DNA of 64,000 nucleotides from Aquificota bacterium. Lineage in GTDB: Bacteria; Thermosulfidibacterota; Thermosulfidibacteria; Thermosulfidibacterales; B14-G1. The stretch is from NCBI GenBank assembly GCA_015486015.1, contig WFSL01000033.1, positions 12,691 through 76,690 of the forward strand, given 5' to 3'. Shown here piece by piece: positions 48,988 through 56,963 of the stretch. Both the position numbers and the translations under genes were made by a program. Each line of letters starts with the position of its first letter. Position 1 is the first letter of the stretch. Below the pieces are notes generated by a model. The model saw only the letters and a list, made by a program, of their open reading frames with translations, did no database searches and was not told the origin of the DNA.

Positions 48988-49386
48988 TCATCCCTCCGTC
49001 ACTTTCACAATCACCTTCCTCCTCCTGGGCCCATCGAATTCGGCAAAGAAGATCCCCTGCCAGGTGCCCAAGCTGAGTCTACCTCCATCTACAAACACCA
49101 CCTGTGATGCGCCCACCAAGGTGGCCTTGATATGGGCATCAGCGTTCCCCTCCAGGTGTCTATATCCCTCCCCACGAGGCACCAATCGGACCAGGGTATC
49201 CCGTATATCCAAGGCCACAGAGGGGTCTGCATGCTCATTGATGAAGACCCCTGCAGTTGTATGGGGAACGTAAATGAAGCACACCCCTTCCTTTACTCCA
49301 GAGGCGCCCACCACCTGAGCCACCTGAGAGGTGATATCCACCATCTCCTCCCTCTTACTGGTCCTCACCTCAAACGTTTTCACCAT
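48988..49386 (-). CDS. yjbQ: YjbQ family protein (UPF0047, possible secondary thiamine-phosphate synthase)
   Basis: 132 residues: [40 protein letters not shown] and [18 protein letters not shown] are the family signature, with conserved histidines. Members can weakly replace ThiE; the physiological reaction is unproven. A genuine thiE is present elsewhere in the window, so this is not needed for that role. ATG at 49386 has AGGAGG seven bases upstream. Confidence 0.9.
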   Translation of the reverse strand: MVKTFEVRTSKREEMVDITSQVAQVVGASGVKEGVCFIYVPHTTAGVFINEHADPSVALDIRDTLVRLVPRGEGYRHLEGNADAHIKATLVGASQVVFVDGGRLSLGTWQGIFFAEFDGPRRRKVIVKVTEG

Positions 49387-49528
49387 AAGCACCCCTCCTT
49401 TATATCATAGAGCCCATGGGCACCCCAGATGGTACCGCTAAATCTAATCAATTGCCACTGGGAGTTCCCTGGCCACACATCACCCACCTGTGCTAATAAG
49501 GGGCAAACAATTAGAAGGGGGAAAGACC

Positions 49529-50836
49529 ATGGACACCGATGTCCTGATCATAGGAAGTGGTGTAGCAGGCTGCTCAGCAGCCTTAGAGCTTGCCAAAAGA
49601 GGCCTTCAAGTCACCATGGTTACCAAGGCAGACAGGCCTGAAGAATCTAACACCTACCATGCTCAAGGGGGGATAATCTACAAGGGCAAACAAGACCGTC
49701 CGGAACTCCTGGTGCGGGACATTGAAGAGGCAGGGGCAGGAGCCACATGGCCCCCAGCAGCCCAGGTGCTGGCCGAGGAAGGTCCCCACTTGGTAGAGGA
49801 GATCCTCATCAAAGAAGTAAAGGTTCCCTTCAACATTAACGAGGAGGGAGAGCTCGACCTTACAGAGGAGGCCGCGCACTCTATGAGGCGCATCATCCAC
49901 TCCGACGACTTCACAGGCAAGGCCATTGAAACCGCCCTCATTCAATATATACCACACATTCCAGGGATACACATCCTCACAAACCATGTAGCTATAGACC
50001 TAATCACTCCAGAACACCATTCTCCAGATCCATTAGCTACCTACCCCCCCACCTCCTGTCTGGGAGCTTACGTCTTCAATACAAAAGAAAAAAAGGTGAT
50101 AAAGATTACTGCATATGTAACCATACTGGCCACTGGGGGCATGGGGCAGGTCTTTCTGCACACCACCAATCCAGACGGCGCTACAGGGGACGGATACGCC
50201 ATGGCTTATAGGGCAGGGGCCAAATTGATAAACATGGAGTATACCCAGTTTCATCCTACCACCCTGTTCCATAAGGATGCCAAGAGGTTCCTCATATCAG
50301 AGTCCGTGCGAGGTGAAGGTGCCATCCTGAAGACCCCTAAGGGAGAACCCTTCATGGAGAAGTACCACCCCTTGGGCTGCCTTGCTCCGAGGGATGTGGT
50401 GGCTCGGGCCATCCACGAAGAGATGGTGGAGCATGGATACAAGTATGTGCTTCTGGATCTGGCCTCCTACATGGAACCAGAGCGGATCAGGCGTCGGTTC
50501 CCCATGATCCACGAGACCTGCCTCAATTACGGTATAGACATGACCAAGGATCCCATTCCTGTAGTCCCAGCCTTCCACTTTTCATGTGGAGGGGTAAAAG
50601 TGGATCTGTGGGGCAAAACCAATATTAACAGGCTTTTTGCAGTAGGCGAGGTCTCCTGTACTGGGCTCCACGGCGCAAACCGCTTAGCCAGTACATCCCT
50701 CCTCGAGGGATTAGTATGGGGAAACAGGGCTGCACGATGGATCCATCAACATTGGAAGGAATACGTCAATGAGTACCCCCCCCACCCCATCCCAGAATGG
50801 ATAGACACAGGGGTGGAGGAACCGATCCCGCCCTGA
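49529..50836 (+). CDS. nadB: L-aspartate oxidase NadB, N-terminal and capping domains (frameshifted at 3' end)
   Basis: 435 residues before a premature TGA. FAD site [52 protein letters not shown], the substrate-site [11 protein letters not shown] and SVRGEGAIL, and [22 protein letters not shown] are intact. It oxidises aspartate to iminoaspartate for NadA. Frame stays correct up to DTGVEEP, then one base appears missing and the frame meets TGA six codons on. The C-terminal helical domain continues in another frame (next entry). ATG at 49529 has AGAAGGGGGAAAG upstream; first of nadB-nadA-nadC. Confidence 0.9.
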   Translation: MDTDVLIIGSGVAGCSAALELAKRGLQVTMVTKADRPEESNTYHAQGGIIYKGKQDRPELLVRDIEEAGAGATWPPAAQVLAEEGPHLVEEILIKEVKVPFNINEEGELDLTEEAAHSMRRIIHSDDFTGKAIETALIQYIPHIPGIHILTNHVAIDLITPEHHSPDPLATYPPTSCLGAYVFNTKEKKVIKITAYVTILATGGMGQVFLHTTNPDGATGDGYAMAYRAGAKLINMEYTQFHPTTLFHKDAKRFLISESVRGEGAILKTPKGEPFMEKYHPLGCLAPRDVVARAIHEEMVEHGYKYVLLDLASYMEPERIRRRFPMIHETCLNYGIDMTKDPIPVVPAFHFSCGGVKVDLWGKTNINRLFAVGEVSCTGLHGANRLASTSLLEGLVWGNRAARWIHQHWKEYVNEYPPHPIPEWIDTGVEEPIPP

Positions 50837-51087
50837 TAAAGCAGGATTGGATCACCCTCCGGCACATCATGTGGAACTACGTGGGTCTGGTGAGGACAAA
50901 GAGGAGGCTGAAGCGCGCCATCACAGACCTCCGCCATCTCTGGCGGGAGGTGGAGGATTTCTATAAAAATGCAAAGCTTAACCGAGGGCTTATAGAGCTG
51001 AGAAACGGAATCCAAACTGGCCTGGTGGTCGCCAGGGCTGCACAGCGCAACAGCACAAGTAGGGGCTGCCACTACAGAAAGGACTGA
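50797..51087 (+). pseudogene. nadB: NadB C-terminal helical domain in shifted frame
   Basis: From about 50822 this frame gives [20 protein letters not shown], then [13 protein letters not shown] and [23 protein letters not shown], and ends RGCHYRKD: the complete C-terminal domain of aspartate oxidase. Inserting one base near 50821-50823 would join it to the N-terminal part without loss. Its first 8 residues from the ATG at 50797 are not NadB-like, so it is not an independent gene. Sequencing/assembly error or a real recent mutation are both possible. Confidence 0.88.
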
Positions 51088-51092
51088 AAGCC

Positions 51093-52001
51093 ATGGGCCA
51101 GGTCAAAAAACTGCAAGAAGAGATAATCAGGCTGAAGAGGGAAAAGGATATCCTCATCTTGGCACACTACTATCAGAGGCCCGAGGTGCAGGACATCGCC
51201 GACTTTGTGGGGGACTCCTTAGAGCTCAGCCGAGAGGCCTCTACAGCCGCTCAAGGAACCATCCTCTTTTGTGGTGTCACATTCATGGCAGAGATCGCCA
51301 AGATCCTCTCGCCTCAAAAGACCGTGCTCATACCTTACCCCTTGGCAGGGTGCCTTTTGGCAGACATGGCCCACCCCCAGGAAGTAGCGGAGGCAAAAAG
51401 GAGTCACCCAAATGCGAAAGTAGTGGCCTATGTGAACACCTATGCCCAAGTGAAGGCGCTATCTGACATCATCTGTACATCAGCCAATGCCAAGATGGTG
51501 ATGGAGAAGATCCCAGGGGAAGAGATTATCTTCCTCCCCGACAGAAATCTGGGAGCCTATCACGCCAAGACCCTAAACAAGAAGGTTGCCCTATGGGATG
51601 GCCATTGCCCAGTCCACCAGCGGATTACTTGGGAGCCCATAGAAAGAGTGAAAAAGGCACATCCCCAAGCCCTAATCATAGTACACCCAGAGTGCCCTCC
51701 AGAGGTGACTGACCGGGCAGACTTTGTGGGATCCACATCCCAATTGGTCCGCTTCGCAGAGGCATCAGACGCCCAACAATTCATCGTAGGCACAGAAGAG
51801 GGGACCCTCCATCAAATGAAAAAGAGGGCCCCCGAAAAGACCTTTCTCCTCCCCGAACCCCACCCCATCTGCGACCAGATGAAAATGATCACCCTGGATC
51901 GGGTCTATAAATCGATCAAGGAGAACATCTATCAAGTGGAGGTAGACGAGGAAGTACGCATCCAGGCTGGGGAGGCCATCCGGAGGATGCTGAGCCTATG
52001 A
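51093..52001 (+). CDS. nadA: Quinolinate synthase NadA
   Basis: 302 residues, three repeated alpha/beta domains. It condenses iminoaspartate with DHAP to quinolinate using a [4Fe-4S] cluster, whose ligands are probably the cysteines in PLAGCLLADM (about 86), DGHCPVH (about 172) and HPICDQMKM (about 260). Other family blocks: LAHYYQRPEVQDIADFVGDS, CTSANA, HPECPPEV. It begins five bases after the NadB C-terminal frame and overlaps nadC by four bases. Confidence 0.96.
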   Translation: MGQVKKLQEEIIRLKREKDILILAHYYQRPEVQDIADFVGDSLELSREASTAAQGTILFCGVTFMAEIAKILSPQKTVLIPYPLAGCLLADMAHPQEVAEAKRSHPNAKVVAYVNTYAQVKALSDIICTSANAKMVMEKIPGEEIIFLPDRNLGAYHAKTLNKKVALWDGHCPVHQRITWEPIERVKKAHPQALIIVHPECPPEVTDRADFVGSTSQLVRFAEASDAQQFIVGTEEGTLHQMKKRAPEKTFLLPEPHPICDQMKMITLDRVYKSIKENIYQVEVDEEVRIQAGEAIRRMLSL

Positions 52002-52837
52002 TGGGCCTGGACCCATTGATACTCAGAAGGGTGCTCGAGGGATACCTATCAGAGGATCTGGGCCATGGAGATATCACTACCTGCCATCTCCCTAACAGGG
52101 ATAAAAAGGCCTCCGCAGTAGTGATGGCCAAAGCCCCTGGAGTGATTGCAGGTCTCCCTCTCCTCGCCCCACTATTTAGCATATTAGATCCCACGGTCCA
52201 GGTAGAATGCCTGACACCAGAAGGGGATAAGGTACAGGAGGGGACACCACTCGCCAACATTGAGGGCCCAGCTATCGCCCTCCTCAGGGGAGAAAGAACC
52301 GCCTTGAACTTACTTCAGAGGCTATCGGGCGTCGCTACACTTACAAGGGAGATGGTGGATCTCATCTCTTCTACTAAGGCACGGCTGGTGGATACCAGAA
52401 AGACCACACCTGGCCTTCGGTTACTGGAGAAGTACGCCACAACTGTTGGAGGTGCCCTCAACCACCGCATGGGCCTTTACGATGCAGCCATGATCAAGGA
52501 CAACCATATCAAGGTAGCCGGGTCCATTCAGGCGGCGGTGGAGTCCGTCAGAAGGAGTGTCCCCTTCACGTGCCCTATTGAGGTAGAGGTGAGGGGGATC
52601 CAAGAACTGGAAGAGGCCATTCAGGCAGGGGCCGACATAGTGTTACTGGACAACATGGACACTGCAACACTGCGCGAGGCCGTCTCTATTGCCCATGGGA
52701 GAGCGATCACCGAGGCATCGGGAAACATCACGCCAGAGAATGTATTAAAGGTCGCCAGCACAGGGGTAGACTACATCTCCTCAGGTTACATGATCCACCA
52801 TGCCAGATGGCTGGACATCAATATGAAGATCAAATGA
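51998..52837 (+). CDS. nadC: Nicotinate-nucleotide pyrophosphorylase (quinolinate phosphoribosyltransferase)
   Basis: 279 residues. EDLGHGDITTCHL at the N terminus, ERTALNLLQRLSGVATLT, VDTRKTTPGLRLLEKYATTVGGALNHRMGLYDAAMIKDNHI, and the barrel ends VEVRGIQELEEAIQAGADIVLLDNM and EASGNITPENV. It converts quinolinate and PRPP to nicotinate mononucleotide, completing the de novo route with the two upstream genes. Confidence 0.96.
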   Translation: MMGLDPLILRRVLEGYLSEDLGHGDITTCHLPNRDKKASAVVMAKAPGVIAGLPLLAPLFSILDPTVQVECLTPEGDKVQEGTPLANIEGPAIALLRGERTALNLLQRLSGVATLTREMVDLISSTKARLVDTRKTTPGLRLLEKYATTVGGALNHRMGLYDAAMIKDNHIKVAGSIQAAVESVRRSVPFTCPIEVEVRGIQELEEAIQAGADIVLLDNMDTATLREAVSIAHGRAITEASGNITPENVLKVASTGVDYISSGYMIHHARWLDINMKIK

Positions 52838-52890
52838 GTCCTTAATCCTCAATCCAGGAGTCTCTATATAAAATTAAGGAGGCACCAAGC

Positions 52891-54105
52891 ATGTACAGCC
52901 CCAAGTTCAAACCCAAACTGAGGCCCCTCGATGTGATCCCCCTGCACCAACAGGGAGAAGAGCGTTTCCTGCTCCGCGATCCCATAGGTTACGGTGAGAA
53001 CCACATGATCCTAAGACGAGAGGCAATGCCCCTCTTGGCCCTCATGGACGGTGACCACGACCTAAGGGATTTACAAGTAGCAGCTTCTCGGGCCTGGGGA
53101 AGAATAGTCTTCATGGATACCATTATACGGATAGTAGAACAGATGGACCAGTGCCTCTTCCTCGATTCGCCCCACTTCCAGGAAGAAAAGTTGCGCAAGG
53201 AAAGAGAGTTTGCCTCCCAAGACGTAAGACGTTCCCCCATGGCGTGGCGAAGTTATCCAGGCGAAAGGGAGGAGCTGAAGGCCTTCATCAATGACCTCTT
53301 TGATTCCTATAGGGGTACAGTGTCCCAACGAGGTGAACCGCCTCGGGCACTCATCGCCCCCCACATTGATCTGAGGTTAGGGGCTCGTGCCTTCGTAGCC
53401 GCCTACTCTACCTGGAGGGGCCTGCCCCCAAATTCCAGGATAGTGATACTGGGGACAGGGCATTACCTTGACGGTCCATTTGCCTTTACCGACAAGGTGT
53501 TCGAAACCCCATTGGGTCTGGCCAGGACAGATGTGGAGTTTCTCCAAGCCTTGAAGATGGCCACAGGCCTGAATCTGAAGGCCAGGGAGTGGTTTCACAG
53601 GACAGAGCACTCCGTAGAGCTTCAGGTGCTCTTTCTACAGTACCTCATGGGGGATATCCCTTTCACCATAGTCCCCGTGCTGTGTGGGGGCATCTTTCCC
53701 GAGGGTCCCAGACCATGGGAGGTGGAGGAGTTCCAAAGGGTCATTCCAGCCATGAAAGAACTCCTGGACAGAAAAACTTACATAGTGGCAGGGGTAGACT
53801 TCAGCCACCTGGGCATCCGCTACGGAGACCCCCATCCTGCACGCTCCCGAGAAGCAGAACTGGCCTTGGCCCATGACAAGAGGCTTTGGCAGCCTATCTT
53901 ATCAATGGATCCCAACGCCTTTTTGGAAAAAGTGTTAGAGGGTGGAAACCCGTACAGGGTGTGCGGGGTAGCTCCCCTCTTTGTGCTGCTTTCCCTATTA
54001 AGGCACAGAAAACTGAAGGGCAAACTCCTGCTGCAGGACGTGGCTCACATGGATGAAGGGTCCCTGGTCTCCTTTGGGGCAGCGGGCTTCTGGGAGAGAG
54101 GTTGA
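52891..54105 (+). CDS. amrB: AmmeMemoRadiSam system protein B (MEMO family) with N-terminal extension
   Basis: 404 residues. Residues about 140-404 are the MEMO domain: LIAPHIDLRLGARAFVAAY, ILGTGHYLDG, RTEHSVELQVLFLQYL, VPVLCGGIF, VAGVDFSHLGIRYG. The histidines match the metal site of the dioxygenase-like fold. The first ~130 residues (LLRDPIGYGENHMILRREAMPLLALMDG) look like a PqqD-like winged-helix binding domain. The usual AMMECR1 and radical-SAM partners are not beside it. ATG with AAGGAGG eight bases upstream. It overlaps the convergent phosphatase gene by 61 bases. Confidence 0.88.
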   Translation: MYSPKFKPKLRPLDVIPLHQQGEERFLLRDPIGYGENHMILRREAMPLLALMDGDHDLRDLQVAASRAWGRIVFMDTIIRIVEQMDQCLFLDSPHFQEEKLRKEREFASQDVRRSPMAWRSYPGEREELKAFINDLFDSYRGTVSQRGEPPRALIAPHIDLRLGARAFVAAYSTWRGLPPNSRIVILGTGHYLDGPFAFTDKVFETPLGLARTDVEFLQALKMATGLNLKAREWFHRTEHSVELQVLFLQYLMGDIPFTIVPVLCGGIFPEGPRPWEVEEFQRVIPAMKELLDRKTYIVAGVDFSHLGIRYGDPHPARSREAELALAHDKRLWQPILSMDPNAFLEKVLEGGNPYRVCGVAPLFVLLSLLRHRKLKGKLLLQDVAHMDEGSLVSFGAAGFWERG

Positions 54106-54542
54106 TCCTCCCTCAGCCACTGGGGGAGCTTCTTTGTAACCAACCACTCTATGGCGTTTCTGGTCTGGCGAAAGGAGTCCAGACTCCCACCATAAGGGTC
54201 TCGTACGTACCAGTTAATGAGCCTTGTGCCTTCAAGGGTGGGAGGAAGATAACCCTCGGGATCGTACCCTGAAAGATTCACCACCAGGTCCACGGCTTCC
54301 AATTTCAGCTCCTCCAACCCTTTGGATCTGAGACCCTCAGTGGACACCCCTATCTCCTCTAAGACTATCAGGGTCTCAGGAGGTATGTGGCCTAAGGGAC
54401 CCATCCCTGCAGACATTACCTTCACCTCTTCTCCCCAGTGGTGCCTGGTTAAGGCCTCAGCCATTATACTCCGGCAGGCATTACCCCAGCACAGAAATAG
54501 CACCGCTCCTTTTCCCATTTCTTCTACACCGCCCTGCTCCAT
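54045..54542 (-). CDS. Low-molecular-weight protein-tyrosine-phosphatase/ArsC-like protein
   Basis: About 165 residues. The P-loop is CWGNACRS (C-x5-R-S) near residue 18, and the general-acid Asp is probably in VRDPYGGSLDSF near 120. The two further redox cysteines of thioredoxin-dependent arsenate reductase are missing: the corresponding segment reads VVNLSGYDPEGYLP. So a phosphatase is more likely than ArsC, despite the neighbouring ArsB-superfamily permease. Its last 20 codons overlap the MEMO gene on the other strand. Confidence 0.82.
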   Translation of the reverse strand: MEQGGVEEMGKGAVLFLCWGNACRSIMAEALTRHHWGEEVKVMSAGMGPLGHIPPETLIVLEEIGVSTEGLRSKGLEELKLEAVDLVVNLSGYDPEGYLPPTLEGTRLINWYVRDPYGGSLDSFRQTRNAIEWLVTKKLPQWLREDQPLSQKPAAPKETRDPSSM

Positions 54543-54580
54543 ACACAAATCTTACCCACATTCACCCCTCAGAGGGAGCC

Positions 54581-55645
54581 TCAGCACAGCAACCTGATAC
54601 AGAAATAGAGACCCCAGCCTGCAAAGAAGGCGGAATAACCCCAAAGGTGAAACTCAACCAGAAAAGGCCCCTGCCTGTGGGTATGGCCCTTGTAGAGCCG
54701 GTATGAGATTAAACTGGCTAAGGAGCCCAACAGGTTGCCAAAACCACCTACATTCACCCCCCAGAGCAAGGCATGCCAGTTGCTGGTGAAATCAGCGAAT
54801 AACAGAGCACCGGGGACGTTGCTCATAATCTGGCTTCCTATGGAGGAATACATAAAAACCTGAGTGGGACTCACCAACTTGAAGTGCAGGATGTGCATGA
54901 GATTATCGGTAAATCCAAAGAACCCCAAAAAAACAGCCAAAAGAGCGTAATCCACGCGAAGGGATGCCCTATCGAGGGATAGGGCATAGAAAAGTGGCAC
55001 CACCCCTACATACAGCGGGAGAAGCCTCAAAACGGCAACGATGAAGAGGAGAAAGGAGGCCAAATAAAACAGGGCCCTCCCACTCTGTAAAGGGGGCGGC
55101 TTCTCTCCAAGGGAGCTTGCATGCTCCCCACCTCCTCCGCCGAAAGAGGCAAGCAAAACGAGGGAAAATGAGACAATGGCAAGAGGCGCTATGGCCCTTA
55201 TGAACATCAAGGGGTGCAAGTGGTAATGGTAATAAATGAAGATGTTCTGAGGATTGCCAAATGGGGTGAGGGCTGAAGCACCATTAGCCACCAGGGTCTC
55301 CAGAATCACTGTCCGGGCATCCATATCCAAGGCCAGTGTGATGGGCACCATGGTGAGGAGTGCCACATCATTGGTGACAAACATGGAGAGAAAGGCCGTG
55401 ACAGCCACCAGCTTAGGGGCCAGGTACTTGCCCCCATCCAGATAAACGGCTACACCTTGCAGAGCCCCAGAACTCTCCAAGCCTTTTATAATCACCAAAA
55501 AAACGAAAAGGGTATAAACAACCTTGAAGTCTGTAATGGAGTAGTGGGGAAAACGCTGCAGATACAGAGATGTAGCGCCCCATCCCACAATGGTGAGGAT
55601 TAAAAGCCACTCGGAAGCCGCCTTCCTGGCCACTACGTTAGTCAC
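54581..55645 (-). CDS. ArsB/NhaD/SLC13-superfamily anion or ion permease
   Basis: 354 residues, about 10 hydrophobic segments. Two superfamily half-site motifs are visible: FLSMFVTNDVALLTMVPITLAL (about 86-107) with ANGASALTPFGNPQNIFIY after it, and SQIMSNVPGALLFADFT near 280. It is shorter than true ArsB (about 430). Transport of an anion or Na+/H+ exchange is inferred; specificity is not readable. It lies between the acuC-like gene (9 bases) and the phosphatase gene (38 bases). Confidence 0.82.
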   Translation of the reverse strand: MTNVVARKAASEWLLILTIVGWGATSLYLQRFPHYSITDFKVVYTLFVFLVIIKGLESSGALQGVAVYLDGGKYLAPKLVAVTAFLSMFVTNDVALLTMVPITLALDMDARTVILETLVANGASALTPFGNPQNIFIYYHYHLHPLMFIRAIAPLAIVSFSLVLLASFGGGGGEHASSLGEKPPPLQSGRALFYLASFLLFIVAVLRLLPLYVGVVPLFYALSLDRASLRVDYALLAVFLGFFGFTDNLMHILHFKLVSPTQVFMYSSIGSQIMSNVPGALLFADFTSNWHALLWGVNVGGFGNLLGSLASLISYRLYKGHTHRQGPFLVEFHLWGYSAFFAGWGLYFCIRLLC

Positions 55646-55654
55646 ATATCCACC

Positions 55655-56764
55655 TCAACAGAGGATGGGGCAGGCCCGCAAGAGAAACTCCACCCTCTGT
55701 TTCACCTCCGGGGGCACATGGCCGGGGGTGCCTGTCCATTCAGGTAGATCTCGTATAAGGGGACCATCGTAGCCTTCCATTATAGCGATCCTCAGGAATC
55801 TCTCTGGCAACTCCTCAGGGACCTCTCTACCTATCATCGCTGACCACATGAGACCCCAGATCCTGGCCACGTTCACCAAATCATACCCCCCTCCACCCAC
55901 GGCCATCCACGGCCCATGCCACCGAGATGCCAAATCCCTGGCGATCCGCTCATAGATACCCGTGGATAGAAAAAGGGCCGTCAGGGGGTCGTCCTTATGA
56001 CCATCCACTCCCCATTGAGTGAAGAGGATGTCGGGTTCAAACGCCTCCAGGAGTGGGGGAATCAACTCCTGATACGCCCACCATAGGGCCTCGTCTTCCG
56101 TATACCTGTCCAAGGGGAGATTCAAATTGTAACCCTCACCATCAGCCTCCCCTGTCTCTTGAAGTGCACCTGTTCCAGGATACGTACCCTCCCCATACTG
56201 ATGAAACGAAACCACCAGTACCCTGGAACTGATGTAAAACGCATCCTGAACAGCATCACAGTGGTGGGCATCAAGGTCAAAGTAAAGGGTCTTGAGCCCC
56301 CTTCTCTCCAACTCCCTCAATGCTATGGCTATGTCGTTGAGATAACAAAAACCCTCTGCCCTTTCAGGACGGGCATGATGCATGCCACCTCCCATGTGAA
56401 AGACCCGTCTCCCCTCTAATGCCCTGTGGATCCCCTCCCATGTCCCCCCCACCACTAAGCGAGAAAAGCGAAACATCCCAGGAAATACCGGATTATCCTG
56501 GGTTCCCAGGCCATACTCTGGGTAAGCCAATCCCTCTCTGTCTGCCCTTTCGAGGATCCGCACATAAGTAGGCTCATGAAAAGTGAGCAAAATCTCCTCA
56601 GAAGCCTCGTAAGGCTCCTCCACCTCCACAGGAGGGGAAAGGAGGCCCAGCTCCTCCATAAGTTCGTATGCAAGCCCAAGTCTATAGAGCCTTAAGGGAT
56701 GGTCCCTACCATAGTCAAACTGGGCATATTGGGAAGTGTAGATGAGCAAGGGCGCAGTTTTCAT
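55655..56764 (-). CDS. Histone deacetylase family protein (AcuC-like)
   Basis: 369 residues of the arginase/deacetylase fold. HMGGGMHHARPERAEGFCYLNDIAIA (active-site histidines, about 124-150), FDLDAHHCDAVQDAF (zinc Asp and His), VSFHQYGEGTYPGTG and TQWGVDGHKDDPL are all present, so the enzyme should be active on acetyl-lysine, acetylpolyamine or similar amide. In AcuC systems it deacetylates acetyl-CoA synthetase. ATG at 56764 has AGGAGGGAGG upstream; first gene of a three-gene operon. Confidence 0.9.
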   Translation of the reverse strand: MKTAPLLIYTSQYAQFDYGRDHPLRLYRLGLAYELMEELGLLSPPVEVEEPYEASEEILLTFHEPTYVRILERADREGLAYPEYGLGTQDNPVFPGMFRFSRLVVGGTWEGIHRALEGRRVFHMGGGMHHARPERAEGFCYLNDIAIALRELERRGLKTLYFDLDAHHCDAVQDAFYISSRVLVVSFHQYGEGTYPGTGALQETGEADGEGYNLNLPLDRYTEDEALWWAYQELIPPLLEAFEPDILFTQWGVDGHKDDPLTALFLSTGIYERIARDLASRWHGPWMAVGGGGYDLVNVARIWGLMWSAMIGREVPEELPERFLRIAIMEGYDGPLIRDLPEWTGTPGHVPPEVKQRVEFLLRACPILC

Positions 56765-56907
56765 GAGCACCTCCCTCCTACTGGCATGGCCCTTTAATAC
56801 ATTACAGGGGTCAAAAGAGAAACTCTCCAGTGCTAAATTTGGATAACCATACTGGACCTTTCAAACTTATTCTCGTTTAAATAGCCAAAGATCTCACAAG
56901 GTCTTCC

Positions 56908-56936
56908 TTGACGGTTTCAGATAAGAAACAATAAAA
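56908..56936 (+). promoter_or_regulatory. Candidate promoter of the FadL-type porin
   Basis: TTGACG, 17 bases, ATAAAA, in an A/T-rich stretch that continues with TTATAAAAT. The leader would be only about 20 bases. The rest of 56765-56907 shows no gene. Confidence 0.4.
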
Positions 56937-56963
56937 TGTTATAAAATTGGGGGAGGTGAAGCT

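Noticed and set aside
50776-50783. Run of eight C in nadB as the frameshift site or a phase-variation tract
   Set aside because: The NadB-like sequence ([12 protein letters not shown]) stays in the original frame for about 12 codons after the run, so the shift is downstream, near 50822.
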